Both the position numbers and the translations under genes were made by a program. Source: Fluviicola sp. (GTDB lineage Bacteria; Bacteroidota; Bacteroidia; Flavobacteriales_D; Crocinitomicaceae). Taken from it: a DNA stretch of 64,000 nucleotides. The notes under the pieces are model-generated. The model was not told the origin of the DNA. It saw nothing but the letters and a program-made list of their open reading frames with translations, and searched no databases. Numbering within the stretch: position 1 is the first letter of the stretch; each line of letters opens with the position of its first letter. Positions 38,657 to 49,500 of this stretch are shown here, piece by piece. The DNA is taken from contig JARWZO010000006.1 in NCBI GenBank assembly GCA_029866325.1, forward strand, positions 33,246 through 97,245. The letters run 5' to 3'.

Positions 38657-38824
38657 CCGGTTCGATCCCAATAAGGTCATTTATCCGCTCTCAAACCCAC
38701 TAAAAAGCACTTTTGGTTGATAATCTGTCAGAAGGGTGAGCAAAAAAGAAAGAGAGTGTGTAAACGCTCTCTTTCTTTTTTACCTCATTTTCATTCTCAC
38801 TCTCTTTCTTTTCAGTGCGAGAAT
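38657..38824 (+). repeat. Dispersed intergenic repeat copy R4 with two hairpins
   Basis: Same parts as R1 in the same order: CCGGTTCGATCCCAATAAGG, then TTGGTTGATAATCTGTCAG with AAGGGTGAG, then hairpin 1 (15-bp perfect stem, 38742-38781) and hairpin 2 (ATTCTCACT at 38793-38801 with AGTGCGAGAAT at 38814-38824). The stems of hairpin 2 differ in sequence from R1 but still pair. Confidence 0.72.
38742..38781 (+). terminator. Long perfect hairpin of repeat R4
   Basis: AAAAAAGAAAGAGAG pairs over 15 bp with CTCTCTTTCTTTTTT around a 10-nt loop. It looks like a terminator but has no intact plus-strand gene upstream, only the orphan T9SS tail. Confidence 0.6.
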
Positions 38825-39017
38825 TGAGACTGAGAGGGTGAAGTTATCGATTGAACTAATAATCCTGAGATTTTTATTGCAACAGTGAGTTAATTCTTAG
38901 ATTGACCTTTTTTCGTTGACGATTGGGTGAGAAGTTCATCCGCCTTTTCGACTTCCCGAACTAGATCGGATTCCATAATTCAACCATTTCTTTTTAACCA
39001 CCCCTCTCCTTTTTCCC

Positions 39018-39025
39018 TACATTTG
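39018..39025 (+). promoter_or_regulatory. TAnnTTTG promoter box for the esterase
   Basis: TACATTTG matches the -7 consensus and lies 58 nt before the chosen ATG. The -33 element is weak. The box lies inside the longer open frame starting at 38927, which supports the later start at 39083. Confidence 0.4.
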
Positions 39026-39082
39026 TCGTATTCACTTGATTTTCTGTTTGTAAGAAGAGACAATCACATTCACACTTGTACC

Positions 39083-40492
39083 ATGAAAAAGATGCTACTA
39101 CTATTCGTTTCGGGAGCAATTAGCCTCGCTGCAACTGCCCAATTGCCTTATACAACTACCCAATTTCAATACGACAGTTTGTTGAATGTCAGTTATGGAT
39201 CGGCGATTGATTATGCGGGAAATTCACAGGATTTGCTAATGGATATTTACAAACCCATTGGTGATGACAATTGTTTGCGTCCTGTCATTGTTCTTATTCA
39301 TGGAGGTGCATGGGTTAGTGGAAGTAAAGAAGATCCTAATATGGTTATTATGTCACGCGAATTGGCAAAAAAAGGATGGGTTGTAGCGAATATCAATTAC
39401 CGCTTAGGTACGCACAAAGCTTCTAATTACAACATGTATGCGTTTTGTACCACAAGTATTTCGGCACCATGCGCATATATATGCGACAGTTCAGAGATTT
39501 ACCGTGCCAATTTCAGAGGCATGCAAGACGCAAAAGGTGCAATTCGGTTTATGAAAGATCGTTTTGCCATCGATTCTTCAGACATCAACAATGTCTTCCT
39601 TGCAGGTGAAAGCGCAGGCGGGTTTGTAGCTTTTGCTGCTGCGTATACCGATCAAGCGAGTGAGAAAAGTGCCGATTGTTTCGCCATTTCGGATGCGCCT
39701 ACTCCATCATCAAATTTGGCTATACATGGTTGCATTCCGGCGAGTAATTCGCTTACCAGACCCGATTTAGGCAGTATAGACGGCACACTCAACACGGGAC
39801 TTCATGATGCGACTGTAAAAGGAATAGGCAATTTTTATGGCGGCGCCCTCAACCTGCAATTGTTTCAACAAACAAATGACACACCGGTTGTGTACCTGTT
39901 TCATCAAGGTTCGGATATTGTGGTCAATTATGGCTATGGAAACTTATTAGGTCGAACAAGCTGGGAATGTTACGCACAAACAAATCTCTGTCAATCGTAC
40001 TATTTCTACCCTCTGGCGCATGGCAGTAAAAGTATCGATCAGTATTTTCAGTCATTAGGAGGATCGGCGCCAACCTACCAAGCCGATATTATCGAGAATT
40101 ACAGTTACCTAAACAATTGTCTTTCCAACGGACATTCAATAGATAATTTGACACTGCGCCTGCAAAATATGACCAACCTGTTTGCATCAACTATTGACCT
40201 TTCAGGAAATGATCCCGCTACCAATTGCATTACCAATGGATTGAATGACACGCATTTCAATACGCCGATTTCCCTCTTCCCTAATCCGGCAAACGACCAA
40301 TTGACACTACAAGTTGTTGGGAATACAACTCAACTTCCTTTTACAATTACCGATGCCTTTGGAAAAACGATTTTCAGCAGCGAGCTTCATGGCGAAAATA
40401 CCCTGATTGATGTTTCGCACCTTTCAAAAGGCCTGTATTTACTACAATTAAATGATCGTAAAACGCAATTGGTGAGGTGGGTGAAGTATTGA
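39083..40492 (+). CDS. T9SS-secreted alpha/beta-hydrolase (carboxylesterase-like)
   Basis: 469 residues from the ATG at 39083, which begins a signal peptide (MKKMLLLFVSG, cut after TAQ). The catalytic domain has the oxyanion motif HGGAWVSG and the nucleophile elbow GESAG (VFLAGESAGG). A C-terminal His is probably the one in LAHGSK. The last 75 residues are a T9SS sorting domain (LFPNPANDQL ... LSKGLYLLQL). Residues 45-300 are of the BD-FAE/carboxylesterase type, suggesting extracellular hydrolysis of esters, perhaps acyl groups on polysaccharides. A shared terminator follows. Confidence 0.9.
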   Translation: MKKMLLLFVSGAISLAATAQLPYTTTQFQYDSLLNVSYGSAIDYAGNSQDLLMDIYKPIGDDNCLRPVIVLIHGGAWVSGSKEDPNMVIMSRELAKKGWVVANINYRLGTHKASNYNMYAFCTTSISAPCAYICDSSEIYRANFRGMQDAKGAIRFMKDRFAIDSSDINNVFLAGESAGGFVAFAAAYTDQASEKSADCFAISDAPTPSSNLAIHGCIPASNSLTRPDLGSIDGTLNTGLHDATVKGIGNFYGGALNLQLFQQTNDTPVVYLFHQGSDIVVNYGYGNLLGRTSWECYAQTNLCQSYYFYPLAHGSKSIDQYFQSLGGSAPTYQADIIENYSYLNNCLSNGHSIDNLTLRLQNMTNLFASTIDLSGNDPATNCITNGLNDTHFNTPISLFPNPANDQLTLQVVGNTTQLPFTITDAFGKTIFSSELHGENTLIDVSHLSKGLYLLQLNDRKTQLVRWVKY

Positions 40493-40515
40493 TTTAACGT
40501 GAGTTCAAACTAAAC

Positions 40516-40560
40516 AAACCAAGATCGGATCATTTCATTCACGAATCCGACCTTGGTTTT
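40516..40560. terminator. Bidirectional terminator between esterase and TcA
   Basis: AAACCAAG pairs with CTTGGTTT and, after one mismatch, TCGGAT with ATCCGA, around a 14-nt loop. It sits between two convergent genes 76 bp apart and is followed by Ts on the plus strand. Confidence 0.8.
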
Positions 40561-40568
40561 GATGATTG

Positions 40569-43500
40569 TTATGCCAATTTGTAATTGACTACTAATAGTA
40601 ACTCTTCCAAATCCGCCACATTTTCTGTGTCAGGAATGGTCAATGTAAATGGTGTTCCAACAGAAATTCCGGAATGACTCTTTGCATAGAGTTCCCATTT
40701 TTTGTCAAGCACCACAGGGGTAACTCCAACATGCACCGTGAAATGATCCGGCTCATTCGCTACTTTGGCAATCAACCACACATTGTCAATCGTAAATCCG
40801 GCAGACTGAACGAGGAACGGAAAACGATTGGCAGCAATGGTCAGAGATGCAGAGCTACCATTTTTCAACAAATGCCATTCGTTCGGAAATTCTTGACGCA
40901 TATTGAATGCCAGGTGTGATCCGTTGTCGGTATCAATGGCCTGTTTCAGTTCGTTTAGTTGTGCTCGAACGACCCCGTTTGCCTCTGTTTTCAAAGTGCC
41001 ATTGGCGCGCGAAGTGTATTTCATGTGTACTACAACATCGGCAATGGTATTGTAGTCGAACTGGCGAACTTCGGTAGGAAGTTCAAGTGTCCAATTACTA
41101 ATGGCACCGGTGCCCTCAAACGGAAGGTAACGTTCATCCCTGAAGTTCAGTTCAAACAAACCGGTATCGTTTTGACCGCTGCTTGTTGCGATGGATTGCG
41201 TTGTAGTAAGGTTGTACGCGAATCGCACATCTGAATCTGGGGTTGCCGATTCCGCATAAGGTGATGCCGGTAATACCTCTTTCCGGTATTTGTTTTTCCC
41301 GAGAGATAGCATAGCGCTTACAGAGGTATAAGGCCCTGCAACACATGGTAAACTGATACTTACCGATTTGATTCTGCGGAAAAAATGACCCGGATGATCA
41401 ATGTCGAACAGCACTTCAGGAATGGTGAAGTCACAACTTCCCGTTGCCCGCAATTTAATGAGTGCAAGCGGATCAAGCGACGCGAGTGAAATGTGTTTGG
41501 TCAATTCAAACTCTCGTTTGTTTCCATCAATCCATGCTTTTTCCAGTTGACGCAAGGCAAGAGACAGTTTGTCGCCGGCCAATAATCCCTTTTTAAAACT
41601 ATCCCAGTATCCATACTGAATGAAATTGGATGTGCCGATTCCCAGTTCATAACGGTATGCCAGTTCAGCTTTTTTTGCCAAATCGTACGCCAATTGATAT
41701 GCCTGAAAGTAGATCGTTGAAATTTCACCTTGCATCCATCCGTAAAGATCTTCGTTGCTGTATTTCGTTTTCAAGAACGATTCGATCTCTTGCGCATTTT
41801 CAATTTGTATTTCCAAATTATCGCGTTCTTTAGCTGCTAGATCAATGCGTATTTCCGCCGCAAGTAGCTGCTTATCAATGGCCATAATTTCCTTTGCGGC
41901 TGTATTGCATTGCAATGCCCAGTCTTGTTCTCTTCTGAAAAAACCTCCTAATTTGGATGCTCTGGTAGCATCTGAAAGACTGGAACTGGCCGCTGTTCTA
42001 AAACCATTGGCAAAAGCACTATAGAATGATCCTAGATTCGATCCGCCGAAAGTAGCGCCAACACCCCATGGTTCAACATTCCAATTCGGAATAATGTGCA
42101 TGATGCTCGATAACGTGTCATACATCCCCGCTCCTTCTTGATAGATGGCAGCTTCAGCCGATTTCCCAAGATCTTGCCCTTCGTAAGAACTCAATTGACG
42201 TCCACCGATAACACCTCTTTCTCCATCTTCAGGGGAATTAATTCCTCTTACCATTTCGCCTATTGCCGGTGCAATCGGATTGGCATCACCTAACAGCTTT
42301 TTATAATGTTGCCAACGCGAAACCGTATTTTCTCTTGTTTTAAGAATGTTTTCCCGGTTAACAACCGACTCTTGGTACTGGAGCTTCTTCGTTTCACGCA
42401 TCAAATGCAGCAGGCTTGTTTCATGTGAAGACCGAAGTGCTGAAAATTCTTCCGCATCTTTTTTCTCAATGGCAGTTAACAACGAACCGCTAATGCCTTT
42501 GAGTTCATTGGTGAATTCTAAGGCTTTCTGGTGCAAGTAATTGAAACGGTACAGCGAAACAGTTGCACCATTAATATCTGCTATCACACTGCCAATATCT
42601 AATCCTTGTGCCGTAGCTTGAACAAGCAATGCAGGATCAATCGGTGGTTCAAAGAGCGACAGTTTAAGTGCTAATCCGTCGATATTCTGACAATGACGGA
42701 TTTTAAAGAGTCGGTCTGCCACTTTTTCCCAGTATCCTAGCAGTTTATCATTATCCGGAATGCAGAAATAGAAAACTTTCAGAATACTCGTCAATTGTGG
42801 AACGTCGCTATCAGCACTATTTGATACCGGCGTTTCGGAATAATTCGGGAAGAACGTTTCCATATCAACAACCGCATTTTGGAACGCATCCAATCGTGGC
42901 CGTAATGTTTCGTAATTCTCTGACTTAACTTTTCCTCTACGGCTAATTTTCTGTGGCTTTTTACCCAAAATTTCGGCAGCTAAGATGTAAATCTGAATGG
43001 CTTCATTGACCGATTCTCTGGTTTCCATTCGGAACAGGTAATCGCCCCAAGCCATCAGATTATCAAGGTATTTCATCACCACATTTTTCATATAAGCCAT
43101 CAAGCGCATACGGGCAATGAGGTGTGGATTAAACGGATTATCGCGCCATTGCTCAATTTGGTTCTTTAAGGCTGTTTTTTCAGGATTTCCGTCAGGAAGC
43201 TGCAGTTTTGCAAGCAATTGTTCAATACTTTGTCCGGGAGTAAGCTTAAACGGAAGAAGATTCCAGAAACGCATCGGCGAAGATTCGGCAACATCACTTG
43301 TGGGGTTAAATACATAGTGATACCAATTCATGGCCTCTTCAAAACGTTGATTCTTACTCAAACGGTTGGCAATGAGCATTGGAACATGGAAAAACAATTC
43401 CCAGTTATACTGACTATAAGCACCATTTTCGCTGAAATCTATTAGCTCATGCGGATAAGGTGTGCTCACGTTTGATTGTGGTCCCCAGTTTTGTTTGAAT

Positions 43501-46500
43501 CGAGTAGAATTGTCGGCAGTTGGCGTGTAGTTGAACGAACGCTCTCCCAATTTTTGGTTGGCTATTGTAAGCAAACCGTCTACGCCTTTTGTATTGAAAT
43601 TTTTGATGAATTCGTCAACGTATTTGTGGTAGAAGCCATGGAACTGGAAATTCAATCCTTTTAACATCGGATAGACCCCAAGTTGGAAACCAAATCGCTC
43701 CTTAGCTGCTGCGTTGCCATAGGTATAACTTGATGCCATTGGGATAACTTTCTCACTGTTTCCTTTCTCGATGTTTGCTGCTTTGAGCATCATTGGCGCT
43801 GCCATGCCGTTGAAGTTTTGAGTGCCATATTGCACATTCAACTGCAGCATTTCTGCCATTGGTGTTCCGTTCAGCACTGGCGTATCCCATCCCATTTCAG
43901 GGAAAATTTCCCATCCCGGATACGGATCGTCTTTCCAAGGTTGATACGGTGTATATTCTTCAAATTCCGGTATTTCGGGCAATAACGGAGAAACCGGTTG
44001 CATTGGAATGAATATGATCGGAAGTTCAACCATATTTGTTTGAACGAAGTAACTTTGATTCTCACCACTCACAAAGAAGTAATTTCCGGGCTTAAACTTC
44101 GGAATATGAGTTGGTGTGGTGATCCCATCCATATATGAATCACTGTTGAGAACAGGTTTCACGTCGTTTTTTCGGATGAGTGCTAATCCGTCATAATTGG
44201 TTAGTTCTTCATAACTGTCATGGGTGTTTGTAACTCTCCATTGCTCCGAAGAAGGTATGATATCAACGGTACAGCCACTATTGTATGTATCGAAGCGGAA
44301 GGCTTTTTCAACAGTCAAAGCTATTCCATGATCATGCGAATCACCAACACGGTAACCAACGTAACCGAAAAATTGATTTTCCGAATAATATCCGGACCCA
44401 CAATTGATCGTGAGACCACCATTTTTAATTTCAGGATAAATCAAACGGACATCTCCTATTAAATGCTCTTTACTGGTACTTTTCGGTTGCCAAGCTCCTT
44501 GCTTAAATTCACTCCAGCAAAGGCGGTTTTCATAATAATTAGCCGGAATTCGACCTGAAATTCGGTCAGTGTTGCTTTGCGTACCTGCTTTTTCCGTAAT
44601 GTTGAGCCAAAAGAGCATCAAGCGACCGTTCCAAACAATCATATTCAGGTAGTCACCTTCAATGTCGGCTTCCACTTTTTTCCAAGCAGACCAAACAGCT
44701 GTTTTGGTATTAAATTTCCTGTAAAAATACTGGTATGGGATGTTTTTCGTTCGCGCCACTACATGAATTTCATTGCGTGATTGATCCTCGTACATAGCCC
44801 GTACATTGAGATTGGCCACCGTGTCTAATTGATGAAGGTATTTACCCAATGCCTTTTCAACGTTTTCGTTGTTGACCTCACCCTGCAAGAGTGTATTTTC
44901 CAATTCTTTGAAGAAAGGTGATTTATCGTCTCTTAATTCGGGTTCGATCCAGTTTTCCGGATAGAGGAATACCTTTCTATTGGCTTCCCAAACCCGGTAT
45001 TTCTTCATCCATTTCCAACGTTTTTTGTCAATTTGTGTTGGGTTTACATCTTTTTCGAGGTTCATCAAGCAACGCTGAATGAACAGTTGAATGGAGGCAT
45101 TTGCTTGCACGATGCGCGAGGTCATCATACACGATTGCATTTCTACATCGATGAGGAAATAACCATACAAATCGTTGCTATCGTGAATCCCCAACGCGCG
45201 AACAGCAGGTTGTGCCAATAAATAACTTACAAGTGCATCCCGGTTTTTCTCTCGCAAGGTATTACTGATTTCTTGCGCAATAGCATACCATTCTGCATCT
45301 TCGTATTTTGCACGAACGGTGTTTTTAATGTCCATGCTTTGATTGCTGTCAGCAGGTTGCTGTGCCCAATTTTTAAGTTTGGTGGTAGACAGCCCAACCT
45401 TTTCTCCAAGACGGTATACCGTCGCAAGGCGAAGCAGTATTTTTTCATTTCTGAAATCGGCTGCTACAGACTCGAACAGCCCTTCGCCGAATGCTGTTCC
45501 TATGAGATCTTTCACAATGGCTTCGCTCCAACCGGTTGCAGTGCGCAAGGTTGTTGAAACAGCAGCAAAATCAACTGATGAAGCGTTGAATACCTTAATC
45601 AGGCTCTCATCTTTGATGCGCAATTGCTTCTTAAGTCCGGCATAAGCAGCCAAACGTTGCCAGTGAATAAAGCCTGTTTCACTATATGCCACCGGTAATG
45701 ACACCGGAATATCCATTAAGTTGAAATTGTCGAATTCTAGCGGATGGTCTAGAAGATACGTCAATTCTTCAATTTTGAGTTTAAAGCCATTGATGAACAG
45801 GGCTATTTTACTCAGTCGATGGTAGGTTTCGGTGAACGTTGTAAGTATGGGATTTGTGTTTGTAGAACGCAAAGCCAGTGCGTGATTTTCAAAATCCGGG
45901 AAACGCGCCATTAGCAAACGCACTACTTTTTCATCCAACCTGAGAGCGGTACTCCAGTTCAAACGAACGAAATCCTTTTTAGCATCGCCTTCTTGTTTTT
46001 CCAATCCTTCGCCAATCGTTTTGGCTAATTGGAGTATTGTTTCCGAATCAGTCACAAAAACGCTGTCGTCGCCACTATGTGGTTGGTAGAGGAATCGTAA
46101 TTTCTCTAAGCTGAAGCCTGAAGTTTCAATCAGACGAATCAGCTGTAACAACTCCGGAATATCTGCGGTTCGTGTTGCATCGAATGGTCTTTTTGATGGC
46201 GACAACTGTAAAACCGTGATCAACTCTTGAACGGATAACTTCACCGCTTTTGCCAGCACAGTATACCGATGAAGTGTTGAAATAGTCGCCACATTCAACG
46301 GTGCGTTATCTGTGTTTAATGATTCATATCTGCGAATGGCTTCAATGTCTTCTTCTTTCACTTTAAATGCCGCAAGCAAAGCCGGAATATGGTCCTTGAT
46401 TTTAGCGGTTGTTGTTTTGAGTTCTGCTTGCAACAGATTCAGCAGGTACATGTCATCGATTTTCAATGCCGCTTTGTTTAGAAACAAGCGTTGATACACT

Positions 46501-49500
46501 GATTTTTTACCTATCATCGGCATCAAAGACCACAAACTTGCCAGTTTTTCAATCGGAAGTTTGAGTTCGTGGTTTGCTAAAAGTGCATGTGCTATCTGCT
46601 TGATCGCGAGCGGAGTGATGTCATTGGTCGCATTAAAAGCGCAAAGCATTAGATCCGTTTCTTCAATTGTCAAACCGAGTTTCTTCCACAATCGTATAAA
46701 ACGGTTGATTTTTGCGAAAGCATCGTTAGACAGATCCGAATTATTCTTGTAAACGATGAATGTTTGATTCAAATCGCACGATGCCTCAAGAGTTGCCCTC
46801 AACACAATGGTTGTAGTATCCAAGCCGGTAATCAATGCTTGATTAGCTGTTTTAAAGGCTTCTCGTTCAGCATTCTGTATCGGATCATCGGCAATGGTTG
46901 GATCTTGTAAATAATCCACAATGTGCCATTTGGGATTCAGAAAAGTGGTTTGTAAAAGAGCAATCAGCTCATCATACGTAATGGCCGTTCGTTCCAAGAA
47001 CGTTGAAACGCGTTTAATTCTGTCAACATGACCAAGTGGTCCAACATTGTTTGCATAACCATATAGCGCATGAGGTGAAACTAACTCTGCAGGCGGCACC
47101 GGTGTTCCTGCGAAGGTTTGGGTTGTGAGTAACTCGTATTCTTTTACGGACAACCGCAGCGATTCTGCCAAACGTGCTGTTTCTTTTGCCGGATCGGCTA
47201 CTTTTTCAGCAACATGTTTCATCACTTCATAACGAGAACTGCCCAGGTATTGCAAGTATTCTCGTGCGGTTTCCAAATGAAGGTCAAACGGCATGTTTAA
47301 GGGGTAAACAGCTGAACGTAATTGAGTATGCGCTTCATTGACAATGAATTGAGGATTGGCCCCCAACTCTTGAGCGGTAAAGTTGCTTGTGTCTCGCACA
47401 TGAGCTTCATCCAACTGATTAAAGCCAATGTAGGTTTCAAGAATCTCGTTTACCAAATCGATGTACGGTATCTCAGTCTCCGTATTTTCGCAAGTGAGTC
47501 GGATGAATTTTAAATCAGGGCGACGTTCCATCAACTCACGGAATGGATTGGCATTGGTTTTTCCGCCCAGAAATTCGTGCATGAGTTCCACAAAATAAGC
47601 AGTCGCGCTATAGACCGAACGACAGTGACCACAATCGCAAGAATCAAGCGAACCAAATAGCTTTTCGTAGCTTGGAATATCCCGAATGACTTCTTCGACA
47701 CCTTCTAAATTCGGTCGCATAATCTGTGGAAGCGCAGTGCGGTAATAGTCTTCGAGTTCTCTTACAACAATCACATTTGTTTCAGTAATGTGCGTAGCAC
47801 GGGCATGAGTGGACAACAATATTTGTGTTTCCACACCGCTATCTTCCATTGTGTAGAGGTATTCTTCCAATGGCATTGATGCAATCTGGTGAGCGCTTTG
47901 GATATTCGATTGCAAAAAAGTCATGGTTAACTGACTATCGCCGGTGATGCTGTATAATCGTTGCAATTGTTTCAATTGCGCAACTGCCACATCTTTGTCG
48001 TTGAAACGTTCCAGCACCTCATTGCCTTCTTCGGTTGACAAATAACGATCAATTGGCGTTTGGTTGATGGCAAAGCCATGTTCACTATTTTCTAGAAATT
48101 CTATCACTTCTGTGTGAACAGCACCCCCTTCTTTTGCCATTTTCGCTACATACGCATTCGGAAAACTTGTTTCCAAAACAGCCGTGATACTTTGTGCGTA
48201 ATTGGCGGTTTTCTGTTCGGTACTTTGACCGGTAATATGTGTTGGTATCGGAATTTGGTTTTCGCGAATGATCGTTTCCCAGCCATTTGTATCCAGTACA
48301 ACCAAATCTTGGGCTTTTTTGAAGCGTTGATCGGCTCGAACAGCTTCAACAAAAGAAAGATTTTGGTACGATAATTTTGACAATTGAAGTGTAAACGCCA
48401 ATTCATCTGCCTGCTGTTGGAAGTCGGGATGTTGTTGGAGATCACTCCAGAATGCCGTACGATCTCCTTCAAAACCATGGTACAATTCCAAAAATTTGAG
48501 TTGTTTATCCGTATCCTGAATGACTGTTCCTAATAAGGCACCCACACTGATCGATTGTTCATTTCCTTGCTTCAATTCACGATTAAGTGCCATTTCCAAG
48601 GCAATTTTCAGCACTTGTTCAATCCATTTATCAAGGTCTTGTAGCGCGGGAACGATCTTTTTCTCAACCGATTTAAGGTACGCCTCTTTTAATTCATCCG
48701 GTTTGTAAAGTGCCCAACCACTTAAATTGGTTGTAATGGCTTGACGAAATAAACCGTAAAAAAACACTTCCGATATCCCTGTTTCTTTACGAAGTAGATA
48801 CCCCGATTGCAGTAGTTGCAACTGTTCAACAGGAATTTCAGCTTCTTTAGCGATAAAATCAACATCGGCTTGTGTAAGTTGATCAACCGTCAACTCCTCT
48901 TCCAGTAAGGGCTTCATGCGACTCAAGTAGCGTTCTAGCTCCGTCTGTTCGGTGCTTTCATCGTTGACGCTGAATTCAATTTCCAGTCTCAAATCTTGCG
49001 GTGCGTTGAAGTGAATGGCTGTTGTGTGAAGCAGCACTCCTTTACGATCTGAAAGCGTAAGTACCACATCTGCTGTTTCATTTTCAGCCCGTTTGAATTG
49101 GTCCGCAGTATAGGGAATGGAAAATCGGCCTTCAGGATCGGTAAACACCGGTTTTCCTAGAGGTGTCCGCGGTATTTTTTTGCTTGGAAGGTCTTGATCA
49201 AAGGCTTGTACTAGTATCCCGGAAGCAACTTTTCCATTTCGATGAACGGTTCCACTTACGTTAAATGTTGTCACAACATCGGGCAGGTCAACCGGAATTT
49301 CAGGTGTCACCGAAAACTCAACTATGATCTCAATTCCGGTCAAATCATTTTCCAAGTTGTAAAATGCCGTATCATAGGTTGTCTTGATGAGTTGTTCGCC
49401 GTGGAAAATTTTAAAATACACATCCGGGCGCTTGTCAAGGAACAATTCTTCAAACCTTCCGGTTTCAATTACCAAGGTAAATTGTCCATTGGCATCCGAA

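Larger units (their letters stand above)
38279..39082. other. Divergent intergenic region with repeat R4 and a gene remnant
   Basis: About 800 bp between the S1/P1 nuclease (minus) and the esterase (plus). It holds the nuclease promoter (38421-38452), a short remnant of a T9SS gene 3' end (38605-38654), repeat R4 with two hairpins (38657-38824) and an esterase promoter box (39018). No complete gene was seen. Confidence 0.65.
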
